Shown here one piece after another: positions 1 to 10,142 of a stretch of 40,913 bases of DNA. How positions within the stretch are numbered: the stretch's first letter is position 1; each line of letters begins with the position of its first letter. The notes under the pieces are model-generated. The model saw only the letters and a list, made by a program, of their open reading frames with translations, was not told the origin of the DNA and did no database searches. The position numbers and the translations under genes are program-made. Source of the stretch: Fragilaria crotonensis (lineage: Eukaryota; Bacillariophyta; Fragilariophyceae; Fragilariales; Fragilariaceae); the NCBI GenBank assembly GCA_022925895.1, contig JAKSYS010000579.1:1-40913 (forward strand), given 5' to 3'.

Positions 1-496
1 GGACTCCACTTCCAGTTTGTTGTATCTGACACTGGAGTGCTGCGATGTACGTGAGGACGCAGCGGATGAAGTGGCGTCTAATGTTGGTGTTGGTTGTGGG
101 TTGGTAACAGCAATTCGATCAGCACCGTATCGAGCCGTTCAAGGCGAAATGTCGATTCCTGCCGAGTTGTTGGCGATGCAAAAATTTCAGGACTACTTGT
201 CAGCGCGACACAATCCTGATTATCAGTACAGCGCTGAGAATGAAAAGGTTCTCAGGGAGGCCGTGCAGCACATGGCCTATGTAGCGTCCACGTTCTTGGC
301 TCGAGCCAGAGATACGCAATTCGACGTTCCCATAAAGGGGCGCATCGCAATGATCACTGCAGTCCCCGCGATTCACTACCTAGAGAAGCTTAAAGAAGTC
401 GAATACGACTTGTTTGATGAGCGATTACATCCGGATCAGTCGAGATTAATCTTGCTCACCATGTTGGGAAGGACTTGGTTGACCGGTAAATTCTAA
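1..496 (+). CDS. NDUFAF6: NDUFAF6-like complex I assembly factor, 3' part only
   Basis: The reading frame is open from base 2 to the TAA at 494-496, so only the C-terminal part (about 164 residues) lies in the window and the gene starts upstream. Visible blocks are SSLLYLTLECCDV, an Ala-rich helix ending in NVGVGCGLVTAIRSAPY, then VQGEMSIPAELL, and near the end YLEKLKEVEYDLFDERL. The order SLLYL-LE, GxVTxIRxxPY, (L/I)P, and LxxVxxDxFxxxL is what I know from the C-terminal half of NDUFAF6 (C8orf38), a mitochondrial member of the squalene/phytoene synthase superfamily that helps build the complex I membrane arm. These proteins lack the catalytic aspartates of true phytoene synthases, but that region is outside the window. 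The gene converges on the methyltransferase, whose stop is about 55 bases away. Less likely, it is another squalene/phytoene synthase-like protein. Confidence 0.82.
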   Translation, partial: DSTSSLLYLTLECCDVREDAADEVASNVGVGCGLVTAIRSAPYRAVQGEMSIPAELLAMQKFQDYLSARHNPDYQYSAENEKVLREAVQHMAYVASTFLARARDTQFDVPIKGRIAMITAVPAIHYLEKLKEVEYDLFDERLHPDQSRLILLTMLGRTWLTGKF

Positions 497-551
497 AAAT
501 GTCTCACGTTACCAGTCGGTGCATCAGTCGTTCGCTGTGTTTGTTATTCTG

Positions 552-1727
552 CTATGGCTCGATGGGTTCCGCCACTCCCATATGGCGAGCTAGTCCTGGT
601 TTGGGTTGCCAATCCACGATCCGCCAACCAGCCTCGGCAAGAACAGGTCGGGCAATGTCGTAGTCGCCTCGGGTATGCGCTCCAAGCGATCTGCAAATAC
701 CAATGATCCCTGAGACGAATTATTCTTTCTCAAGACATTGCGACACACGTTCAGCAGCCCGTGGAACGCCCTCATTGAGATATATCATGACGCCCTCGAA
801 TAAAAAAATGGTATGCCACATCTCGTGGTCGGGGGACACGACAAGATCCGTCAAGATGGCCTCCACGTCAGACAGCTGATTCAAATCTACTGGATACAAG
901 TCGGGCAGTAACAAGACAGACTGTAATTTCAGAGATGGATCACGTCGTCGTTGACGTCTTCGTTGCAACCGTGGAGCACTAAATAGTTTTCGCTTGGCAT
1001 CGACAACGTTTGGCAAATCCAATTCAATAGCGTGGTCGACCAAACCTTCTTGTCGAAATTTGATTGACCGAGCGTCGTACCCACCCCCTAAAGTGATCAG
1101 TCGAATTTTGGGGCGATTTTGGTGATCATTATCATTGTGACTGCTTTCTTGCTGTGGTTGCTCCTCTTTAGCGACTAGGCCCTCGACAATGTGCTTGACT
1201 CTTCGATCCAAGAATGCAGTTCGAATTTCTACGTTCGCGTGGTGCAATCGAGGAAACCATTTGCAGAATGTTGGTCCGACCAACCAGCGTGTTAAGTACG
1301 GCAACATATCGTAGGTGAGGTAACTATCATAGGCAGGCGAGTGTGGATCATTAGCCGCAAGTGCCTTCCACCAGAGGCACATGAGTGACAGAGACGAGTC
1401 TGGCGGCTTGCACCGGTCTCCGAAATGCAATAATGGCATGGCAGCGCGATGCATATTCCAGGCTCGCTTGTAGGAACTAGCAGGTGCGTCGATGGGTGGC
1501 TGTACCCCCAGCTTGGTTGCGGCCTCGCGTGCGGTTGGGATGGTGGAATTGGGATTGGCGTATTTGGCATCTCGAGACTCTTCCTCTGGTCTGTTTCTAC
1601 CAAATTTGTGAATTCTATTCTCCATGGAGTTGAGGTTTGACGCTAATGCGAAGACACAGTCATGGGTGAGCATGAAGAATAATGATAGGAATGCAATCCA
1701 TGAATTTAGCGAAGAGACCATCGTCAT
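552..1727 (-). CDS. PPM1/LCMT-type SAM-dependent methyltransferase with signal peptide; frame broken twice
   Basis: The protein begins with a hydrophobic signal sequence (MVSSLNSWIAFLSLFFMLTH), suggesting ER or secretory entry. The leucine carboxyl methyltransferase fold follows: a substrate helix with RTAFLDRRV, motif I LGGGYDARSIKF at residues about 209-225, the acidic SAM-binding strand IELDLPNVV, then FLFEGVMIYLNE. The family (PF04072) methylates carboxyl groups or small molecules; the substrate is not visible. After residue 335 the frame stops at 720-722. The next strand (SQGSLVFADRLERIP) is in the next frame, and the C-terminus returns to the original frame as GDYDIARPVLAEAGWR and ends GLARHMGVAEPIEP at 552. 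These are two compensating indels about 60 bases apart, either consensus errors or a damaged C-terminal strand. The start at 1727 is the first ATG (a second lies at 1721). Confidence 0.78.
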
Positions 1728-2467
1728 GACACCTTAGCCCGTTCTCTTGTGCATCATTTTTGATTACAGTATGCTCTAACGAGTAATGAGTACAACTACT
1801 ACACTCTCCTTCAATTTCTACCGCTCGAACATGTAAAAACATAGTGTACGCTAGTATACCAGGTACCGTATACCAACGTCACGAGTTCTCATGGAACGAA
1901 AGGAGAGTTCACAGTGCATACTGGAATACTTGCACCTTCTTGACAGCACCTCGTACAACACATACAAAGTGCATAGTGCGCAGCTGCAGACAGCATGCAG
2001 ACGACAGACCAGTCATTTTTTGTTACGTCATTTTGCTCTAAGAGCATCCAGCAGACAAACGGCAACACAAGGCGAACGCTGTGCATTTTGGCATTTAGGG
2101 AGGAAGAACCCTCCCGCTTTCGAGAGAAAAAGGCTCTCTCCCGACAACAACGACGATTTATCAACGTCTGTTGCAGGTCCATTATTGCCAAGGCTAGCGC
2201 CCTAACCCAACTTCAAGCCTTTCTTGTCGCAGACGCTGACCAGAATACTCTTGAGTCAAGTTAAGTGGGTGTCACAATTTCGAGGAAATTTGTAACTTCA
2301 CGATTCTGCCAATGGCGACGGAAACGAACTCAATTATCTAACTCCCATCCTGACGTCTCGGTTTTGTCTGTGCGTGACTGCCGTCGTCGATCGATCGACT
2401 CCCTTAAGATCATCATCATCATCAACAACATATCATCCGACGTCTTCCTTCGTACATTTTCCAACTT
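1728..2467. other. Divergent intergenic region
   Basis: This stretch lies between the methyltransferase (-) and the LamG-type gene (+), so it should hold both promoters. It contains GTAC-rich sequence near 1845-1875 and a CATCATCATC run at 2410-2420. Overlapping open frames on both strands (1889-2205) look like chance frames. No RNA gene or repeat was recognised. Confidence 0.5.
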
Positions 2468-4173
2468 ATGACTGACGCTTCAACGATGAATGTCCCTCCC
2501 GTGGCCATCCAATGGTTGGCTCGGAATGCCGCCTCCGACGTGGAACTAGCCCAGCTCTCCAACGTGAGCAAGGAATGGAGACGCCAGGTTGGACTGTCCC
2601 TTTCGGATGTCACCTCGACGAGTCGACTTCTACTGCCATCCATGATACGCTTCGCTAGGAGTCAGACACATCAAAGCACCACGACGAGAACGCCATCCAA
2701 CACCAAAAGGAGTGCCAAAACGCAATTCGACACATTTTGTGCTGCGTGGTTTCCTCCTTCTGGGATCCAGCACATTCCCGTCTCAACCCTGCCCCCTCGA
2801 TCATCAACACGATGCTTTACCAACCAGCCGAAGTCATGGTGGTGCGACTGCGGTTAGGAATCGGTATTGCTGCTATGAATGGGTTGGATACCAAAAGGAA
2901 TTCCAGGTATTGTCTCCATTCGGGTATCAGTCATCCTTTCTCGACGGCCTCTTCGCGACGTCCGGATACGTGAACAGCAACCCCCGCAAACCATCAGCGG
3001 TCGTTCGAGGAGCTACTCTTGCCCGTCCAGAAGGTTATTGTGAGTGCTGGGATGACAAGACGGACGCCACTTCTGCAGAGAATATCAACGCAGACCCCGT
3101 GCACCTACGGCATCGAACCTATCTCCAACGACAATTACTCCCACGCGTCATTCGGAGTTCCTATTGGAAGAATCCTCGGAATCCAACTCTGTCCGGCCAA
3201 CAACAGCGCGCAGTGCAATTTTTAAATGCCAGCGGTTCCAGTGCCCTGAGACTCCTCACACCGCCATTTGCGTGCGGACCACTGTCTCGCCAAATTACGA
3301 TACTGTGCGTCGGAATTGCCACCGAGGATGGATGCTTTCTTTCCGGACTGACAAGGCGGTGCGAATTGGGTCACATGCATCCTCAATGTGAGCGTGACAG
3401 TATCATTGACATGAGTCCCGTGTGTATTTGCTGCGACGGAGCGGGAGCTTCCGATTTCTCGCATACTTCCAACGACCGACGAGGAGGAGTGCGATGATGA
3501 CTCGAGCGCTGCGGCGGATATCCCCGATGGTTGTAAGTGTGCTTTCAATCCCAACAAAGAGTTGTTCGACTCGGAATCCGTCCGTGACAACGAGGATGAT
3601 TCCAAGCCACCAGATTATGTGCACATGGGGAGATTAGGACCCGGCCGGTGGCATTGCTATGTGGCGGTGATCGATGGCTCTGAGAGTACGATACGGATAG
3701 ATGGAGCACAGGAGACTATCACCCACTTCATCAACGATGATGCTGGCCCAGTTGTTCTGGATGGACTCACAATTGGATCTGACCACTCGTTTAATTTGTC
3801 ATTATGCTTTGGCGATGGAGCTCCAGGAGAAGGTGAAGGATCAATATCGGAACTGATTGTCTTTCAAGGTAGGCTTCCTCTTCGCGATCTGGCAGCGCTG
3901 GAAGATCATTTGATGCGGAAGCACGGCATCACCCCCACTACTTCATCCGACGCAAATGTTCTCCTTCAAGAAGATGAATGGAAGCGCATGAGTCGTGCTC
4001 TTATAGAGCAGTCGGCTCCTTACGACTCGATTGTAGTGCCCGACGGCGTACCCCTTCGCGTGATGGCCAACGATCCCAGTGTATCCTGGCACCGGAACAA
4101 TGCAGTGACGGGAGAACGCATGCAGGTGGCGCGCATCGGAAGTCGGTTAAGTCAAGGATCAAGTGACTGGTAG
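2468..4173 (+). CDS. Concanavalin A/LamG-like domain protein; frame broken
   Basis: The start MTDASTMNVPPVAIQWLARN opens a helical N-terminus with an F-box-like phrase (LAQLSNVSKEWRRQVGL). The middle part reads QVLSPFGYQ, VVRGATLARPEGYC, RAVQFLNASGSSALRLLTPP, CVGIATEDGCFLSGL and ends near SPVCICC. The last part reads GRLGPGRWHCYVAVIDGS, STIRIDGAQE, LDGLTIGSDHSFNLSLCFGD and SELIVFQGRLP, the beta-strand order of a ConA-like lectin/glucanase (LamG_3) domain. The C-terminus VARIGSRLSQGSSDW ends at 4173. The parts are in three frames: frame changes near 2850 and near 3435 (before an acidic linker around TTDEEECDDDSS). No GT-AG intron of normal size explains the changes. I associate this architecture with proteins common in diatoms; the function is unknown. 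It converges on the PPC gene 93 bases downstream. Confidence 0.62.
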
Positions 4174-4266
4174 TGTAGGCATAAGACATGCAGCGCTATT
4201 GGAATGATATGCAGTTACAACAATAGGGCAATAGGGCTTTGTTTGTAGAATGTGGCCATCCCATAA

Positions 4267-4851
4267 TTATTCTGCTTCGCCTTTTGACGGTACGAGCTGT
4301 TCTGCCTCGTTCGGTTGGTCAATTTGTTTTGGCTGATTAGAAGAGGTAATCACCAATTCTTGAAATCCCGTAGCGGGATCTGGAACGCGTGAAAAGGCCA
4401 CCCCCTCGGCAGACCCCAAGACCAATTCTGCAGTTGTAAAGACTCGCCCCGATATCAAATGTCCGCCAAAGACAGTCCCATTGGCATCAGATATCGCCAG
4501 ATGTAAATGTTTAGCATTGTTGTCACGAGGAGCCAGAGTTCCAACCAGAGATACAATTTCAAATGGCTCATTCCAAGTCCGTATATCATTCATTACCATT
4601 GTTGTATCAGAGGCAGTGGTGCTAGTAGTACTTGGTGGTCGTGTGGGATGATTGTTCGTTTCTTCGTCATGAGAGGCAGTATGAGACGCCATGCGCAACG
4701 TTACTTGGTCGAGGCTGCCCACACATGTTACCACGAAACAAGCCGACGCACCCGTTTGCCGCGCAGCCTCCTGTATGGACGATATCAGATCTTCTCCAGG
4801 GTGTAACCGAACACAATGAGCGCGTAATGCACCCGAGACCATGGGACTCAT
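4267..4851 (-). CDS. PPC/DUF296-domain protein
   Basis: This is an intact 194-residue protein. The PPC (DUF296) fold shows as LRAHCVRLHPGEDLISSIQE near the N-terminus, SACFVVTCVGSLDQVTLRMA, then after a Ser/Thr/His-rich insertion (residues about 60-85) PFEIVSLVGTLAP, KHLHLAISDANGTVFGGHL, SGRVFTTAELVLG and a final strand FQELVI. The HLHLxxSDxxGxxxGGHL and TAELVL signatures are typical. In plants the domain occurs in AHL nuclear proteins behind AT-hooks; in bacteria it stands alone. No AT-hook is seen here, so DNA binding cannot be assumed. The start at 4851 leaves only a few residues before the domain. Upstream is a 670-base divergent region shared with the iron transporter. Confidence 0.8.
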   Translation of the reverse strand: MSPMVSGALRAHCVRLHPGEDLISSIQEAARQTGASACFVVTCVGSLDQVTLRMASHTASHDEETNNHPTRPPSTTSTTASDTTMVMNDIRTWNEPFEIVSLVGTLAPRDNNAKHLHLAISDANGTVFGGHLISGRVFTTAELVLGSAEGVAFSRVPDPATGFQELVITSSNQPKQIDQPNEAEQLVPSKGEAE

Positions 4852-5522
4852 TGTGCTGTTGTCTTGACATGCAATTTTGTTTGAATCGCGTTCAGGTTAC
4901 GCACCTGTGATTTTCATAGTTCTCCATTCTCCAACCATGACTCGTAATTTAAATGTGATGCTGGCGTACAACTATGTACCAGGTTGTAGGCGCAGTAGGC
5001 TATAAGCAGCAAGAGATGCGGTACGTTAGCGACACATCGTATGCCAGTAGCGTAAAACAATTACTGAGATGAATTGGCGTGTACTCTAAGTAGTACATTG
5101 AGTACAGATTATTTGTGGTAGTACAGTACGAGTACCTTGTACGCGTACGAACGAGTGGTCGCAAGATTTCCAGACCACGAGGCACGAGCCCCGCAACGGA
5201 TCGACCCATGTCCCACGCGTCGTGCGGTCGGCTCGAATTGCAAATTCACACTTATATTCTCATTTATAGTAGTCTACTGTATACAGTATACAGTATACGC
5301 ATATGTATGGCACGTGTCCATGTCTTGCGTCTTGCGTCCACCCCTCGAATCCAAGATGCTGGTCGGATCAGAGCATCATATGTCATATGTCATAGGCACG
5401 ATCAATCTTTTAGCCTGCGTCTTGTGTTCCTTCTTTTTGTATGCGCAGTTATTCTGTGGATCCACGTCGACAGGGAAATAGAAGGCACGAAAGACAAAAG
5501 TGAAAAAGTAAACACTACGACG
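4852..5522. other. Divergent intergenic region with GTAC/TATAC-rich tract
   Basis: This is the promoter region between the PPC gene (-) and the iron transporter (+). At 5085-5150 it is rich in GTAC and AGTAC words. At about 5275-5305 there is a palindromic run built from CTGTATACAG and GTATAC units. An in-frame open reading frame continues upstream of the transporter ATG from 5115, but I see no conserved protein in it. Confidence 0.5.
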
Positions 5523-6786
5523 ATGGCGCCACATCCACCAACGCTTGATGGCCAAATAAGTGGAGAGGATTCCAGTCTGCTGGTAGGGAAAGTTGCTCGC
5601 CAAGCCTTTGAGGGTAACGATGTCGAAGCTTCCAAGTACGTGAAATATGATATCATTGGCACTGTTTCATTGATTTGAATGAAGTGTGTGGTTCAAAGCA
5701 TGTTTTGAGCACTGCTATGCATGGATGGATGGGTCACGTCTATGGATTGATGGAATGAACACTCGTTGGAATTGTTTCATCCGAAACCAATCACACAACA
5801 CACATTTCCCATGTATGATGACGAATCCAAGCTACTGAGCTAACTTGTGTTCCTTACCCTCCAATAGGAAGTATCACGACACTCGCGTCTTGATGAATAG
5901 TGACGAGCATCACAAAACCGAGGGCGGTTGTTGAAACCCATGATTTTTGGTGGCCTCGATGGCATCCTCACGTCGTTTGCCATTGTGGCGGGAGCTGCCG
6001 GTGGCAACCTTTCCAGCGGCGTGGTTCTTATTCTGGGCTTTTCCAACATTTTCGCCGACGCACTTTCCATGGGAGTTGGGGAATTCCTTTCATCCAAGGC
6101 GGAGAATGAGTGGATTTTGAGTGAGCGGAGGAGAGAAGAATGGGAGTTGGAGAACTATCCCGAAGGGGAGATTCGGGAAATGGTGGATCTCTACATGGAG
6201 AAGGGTATGAGTCGTCAAGACGCAGAAAGTGTTATCACAACTATGGCCAAGTATAAGGATTTCTTTGTGGATATCATGATGACACAGGAGCTCCAACTGC
6301 AAGTACCAGAGGACGACCATGTTACTGAGAGTTTCCGAGAAGGTACGTGCATTCCGCGTGGTCTCAGGTTGTCTCCGGATTCTAAGAAACCAATCTTGCA
6401 AACCCGTCCTCACCGTACGTCACTCGTCTCCAGGTGTCATCATGTTTTGTTCCTTTGCCTTCTTTGGAGCTTTACCCCTTATCGGATACCTTGTTTTCCC
6501 ATCTGCATTTCCGAATATGTCCGAAGAAGAGTTGTTTCTTGCTGCTTGCGCAGTGACTGGAATAGTCCTGTTTTTCTTAGGCAGTGTCAAGAGCACATTT
6601 TGGTAAGTCAATGTATTCTGTCTCGCTGAGAAAACTTTGAAAGATGTCGCAACTAACGTTTGCCTCTATCGCAGCGCAAGTCACTGGTTTGCTTCTGGAA
6701 TGGAGACCTTACTATTGGGCGGCGTTTGTGCCACTGTAGCTTACTCAATCGGACAGTTTGTGCAAGGGATTGTTGGGACTGAGTAG
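5523..6786 (+). CDS. VIT1/CCC1-family iron (manganese) transporter, four exons
   Basis: Exons are 5523-5635, 5868-6342, 6434-6602 and 6675-6786, with introns GTACGT..CAATAG (232 nt, branch-like CTGAGCTAAC), GTACGT..CTCCAG and GTAAGT..CGCAG. Phases agree at every junction. The protein has the VIT signature KPMIFGGLDGILTSFAIVAG followed by IFADALSMGVGEFLSSKAE, then the charged cytosolic metal-binding helices (ERRREEWELENYPEGEIREM, GMSRQDAESVI), a third and fourth helix (FAFFGALPLIGYLVF and CAVTGIVLFFLGSV), and a last segment ending GQFVQGIVGTE. The family moves Fe2+ or Mn2+ into vacuoles in exchange for protons. One base seems missing near 5922: the first 18 codons of exon 2 and the LLKPMIFGG frame do not connect. 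A start further upstream in the same frame is possible but unsupported. Confidence 0.85.
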
Positions 6787-8571
6787 TGGGTGTGTGGGCG
6801 GTGTGGGTAATGCAGAAACATGGTGCTTCAATGTCGCTTTGCCCTCGCGCAATAATAAACTAGGAAGTTCGCCAGGACACGGGCACCGACGCGAATAGGC
6901 GCTCTAGAAAGCTGGGTGAGGCTAACATATTCGCCTTAAACTCGTCACATCAAATACACCTTGTAAACCTAGTATCATACACACCACACCAGTGTTGGTA
7001 CCGGGTGCTATAGTTGTTTCACGGATCAAAATTGAAAGCCGCATCTGTACCATCTTGCATTGAAGCAGGTCGTGTGTCCTCTCTAACATACTGCACGGTA
7101 CAGAGATGGGTGGAAGGACGGTTTTAATGAAAGCATGTAGGCCAAACATTATGCCCACATTTTAGACTGCTGGGTGATGATACTCGTATGGTTGACCATC
7201 GATAGAACCACTCGGTGATAGTCGTATTGTCGTGGATGAATTCGGATTATAAAAATGTCGTCTGCGATTGAAGGTAGATATGGTTCGCAAAACTCGACTT
7301 GAGAATATACACAGTAAACCCATGGCTGTCCCTCTGTAGTCTTGATGAGTACAGAATCGTCATGAGTCTGCAAGAACGCATTGGCGGTATGCAAATGCAA
7401 GGAAACAAGTTGAGTCATTCGTACTTGCGCATGTATGTATGAACATGGTGATGTGAGGCAATCCATGTGTTTCTTGTGGAACTTACTCGGATTTCGACAT
7501 TGTCCTGTAGTTGCAACAGTGGACCCAAAACCAACAACCCGTTCCCAACATTCTTATTCCGTGTACCCTGAATCCCTCCTCCTGATTCCACTGAACATCC
7601 TATGGATAGGAAGATGAAATAGGAAAGTAGCATGGCAGGTGTCGTCATTGACTTTATATTGTTGGAGGTGATGGTACCTTGCCGAAATCGCAGTTGCGCT
7701 TGTAAGTTGCAGGTTGCAGTACAACAAGCATTGGACGAGGAGGAGTTACACTCTTACCAAAGCAAACAGTGTATCTTCATGTGTTGTCAGAAATACAAGC
7801 AAGATGATGGTGGCTCTAGCAGTCGCAATTACCTAACTCCAGTACGATTTCATCCGCCGGAACGTGTGAAGCTGAATATGGCGCCAGATCGGAGCATCGA
7901 ATCCGGGAATCACATATCAAAAATACCCTCTCTGGATACACGCGAAACTTGCGACCAATACGTCGACCAGATTGTCGAAATGCACTCAGACGTTATAATA
8001 CGGGTATTCTGTCCCTGGCAACGACTTCTCGAACACTGCAACACGGAGTACTCGAGTACTTGCACCCGCCTCATAGTTGATAAGTTGTTGTGCATAGGAC
8101 GAACGATCTCGCGACATCCGATAAAGGCAAACAGTCGCCGACTTGCCGTGCAACATTAAAACCTAGGTCCTAAGCCTGCACATACCTGTCCTGCTGCGCC
8201 TGCCTTTGAGTCAAATGCCATTAGATATCATGTGTGAACGCGAGGTCCATCCATTGTATACATCGGCAGACCAAGGAGTCTGGAGTCTGAAAGTGAGTGG
8301 GACTAGTAGTAGCGAACCTAAGAGCAGATTGATACAACGGAAAAGCCAAGCACTGCCTCATTGGGCTTCATTGATCTATAGTTCATAGAGACTCAATTGA
8401 TATTCCTTTCAAGTTGAATGCGCGTGAGAATTCATCCAAAGATTAAGCCATTATGTAAGACCAAGCCGCGCACCTCGCTTCCCGATACAGGTGACCGCGG
8501 CGTCTGCTTTAAAGTGGGAAGGAGGTCAGGGATATTGCTGCCTTGGGCAGCAACGGAAAATGAAGAAGCAA
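6787..8571. other. Gene-poor stretch around the candidate secreted-protein gene
   Basis: Between the iron transporter and the RRM gene the only candidate is the weak minus-strand gene at 6922-7648. A 175-codon plus-strand frame at 7632-8159 has no recognisable domain. No RNA gene or repeat was seen. Confidence 0.4.
6922..7648 (-). CDS. Candidate gene for a small secreted protein, uncertain structure
   Basis: On the minus strand a frame starting at 7648 begins with a signal-peptide-like stretch (MTTPAMLLSYFIFLSIGCSV) and runs to DNVEIR, where a GTAAGT donor-like site follows. A second frame continues with VSLHLHTANAFLQTHDDSVL and EGQPWVYCVYSQVEF to a stop at 7149, and a third open frame runs from 7158 to 6922. 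The pieces have normal amino-acid composition but I recognise no family. The first junction does not splice cleanly in phase with the CAAG acceptor, so either one base is missing or the model is wrong. The start, introns and end are all tentative. Confidence 0.3.
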
Positions 8572-9545
8572 CTATCGACCACCTTGCTTTTTCGTGGCGA
8601 CGCGATTCAACATTTTCGTAACCTTGAGCTTGAGTTCGGTGCGTGCCTTTCCAGCTTCGCCCTTTTTCGTTGAATCATTGACCGCAGCGTCAATGGTTGT
8701 GCCATTCAAAGCAACGGCTTTCTTGGCACTCTCAACGGTATCAAATGTCAGGTAGGCTTGTCCTTTGCACCGACCGGTATCAGGAAACGTTAACAGTTTG
8801 CATTGCAACAATTTACCGCAGGATGCGAACAATGCATCTACATCCTTTCGCTTTGCTTCAAAAGGGAGGCCAGAAACGAACACCTTCTTTCATCGGGATC
8901 ATGAATGCCTTTCGTACTCTTCGAAACTTTGTTTGTGCCACGAACAGTGACCTTATCAGGGCAGTCGTAGATCCAGTGAATAGGCTCGTGCGTGTTTTTA
9001 CAAGCCTGGCAGACGTAATCAGCTGGAACTTCTTTCGCCCGTTTTCTCTTCTTCTTGTCGGACTCGCACGATTTCTTTTCGAGACTTGTTTCGACATCTG
9101 GCTCAGGCGCATCATCATCGTCGACACTCTGGATATCAACGGCTGGCGAATCATCGTCTTCTTCCCGATTTTCCATTCCTTCCTCGTCATCTTCGTTGTC
9201 GGCCCTATGATCATGGTACATCATGCCTGCCAACTCCTCCTCCTCCTCCTTTTTAAGCAGCGCTTCCTGTTTCAATCGCTCTTCTTCTTCTTCCGGAGTG
9301 GGAACGGGTGGCAGACCTCGTTTGACTCTCTTCATCATGCGCCGTCGCTGCAACTTGGAATAAGCAATGCCATGCTCATCAGTTTCCGGAACTTGAGATA
9401 GCAGTGCCTCCCTCTCTTTGCGTTTCTTGGAGCGTTTGTCCTCGACCGCATCATCTTCACTTTTTTCCCGCTTTCGCTTTGCTTTTCTTGCCTCCTTGTC
9501 AGCAAGTGCCTTCATCTCCTTGGGAGTTACTTCAATCGCAGTCAT
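8572..9545 (-). CDS. Zinc-knuckle and RRM RNA-binding protein; one base missing between the halves
   Basis: The protein starts at the ATG at 9545 (MTAIEVTPKEMKALADKEAR). The first half is a Lys/Glu-rich, nuclear-type region with several basic clusters, an acidic tract (DDDSPAVDIQSVDDDD) and then a CX2CX7HX4C zinc knuckle (CQACKNTHEPIHWIYDC). The second half is an RRM: RNP2 VFVSGLPF, spacer KDVDALFASCGKLL, RNP1 KGQAYLTF, then VESAKKAVALNGT, ending in a basic tail. The halves are one frame apart near 8875, in a run of A and G; adding one base would give a continuous DPDE-R-KVFVSGLPF. Likely an RNA-processing factor of nucleus or nucleolus; no target is visible. It is divergent from the NOP52 gene, so the two may share a promoter region. 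Confidence 0.8.
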
Positions 9546-10142
9546 GATCAACAATGGTACAGGGGGAGATGTTCAGCACAGTACTGGTGCGATGTGATGC
9601 TATGTCCAGCGTGTCAGCCCGTGGAATCGTCCTTATTGTCAACAGAAGGGACTGCTGGGGATGGAGGGTGTTTTCACCCAAAAAAATTGAATGGCGTCGG
9701 TCGCGATATTTTTCATCGGTAAAAGGACAGACGCCAGGATTGTTTTCTGCCACCAAAAGCTTACTCACAAGCATGCTTTTTCTGGATGACGAAAGTTAAC
9801 ATTTTACACTTTCATTCACCTCTACAGTGACAAATTCTGGAGGCCATCTGTCAAACGATCCATTCACTGAATACCCGGCCTCGTCGAAGAGTGAAGTGCG
9901 TTCTCTTTGCCCACGCCAGAATACCCCTACGTCGCTATCACCATGACAGCCGCCATGACAGTTGAGACGAAAGAAATGAAAGAAACCAAACGGGCCCGCC
10001 GCAAGTTGGGTGCTCACCCGTCACAGTTGTGGCCTCAAATGCCCAAAATCCAGAGTGCTACTGCCCGTGCCAATGCGTACTCAAAGTGGCGGGGCTCTCA
10101 ACCAAGATAGCGGCTCCACCGTTGGATCCGCAACTCGACTTG
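9546..10142. other. Likely bidirectional promoter of the RRM and NOP52 genes
   Basis: About 400-600 bases separate the two start codons. A short plus-strand frame starting at ATG 9943 (MTAAMTVETKEMKETKRARR) runs to 10110 and could be the true N-terminus of NOP52 if one base is missing near 10020. No TATA box was recognised with confidence. Confidence 0.4.

Noticed and set aside
1889-2205. Overlapping frames on both strands in the 1.7-2.5 kb spacer
   Set aside because: Similar length on both strands and low-complexity content point to chance open frames.
7632-8159. 175-codon plus-strand frame
   Set aside because: No domain, no splice or start context and ambiguous competition with minus-strand frames; kept out of the gene list.
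8697-9401. 234-codon plus-strand frame
   Set aside because: It is antisense to the RRM/zinc-knuckle gene; its Phe/Leu/Ser-rich content is the reverse complement of Glu/Lys codons.
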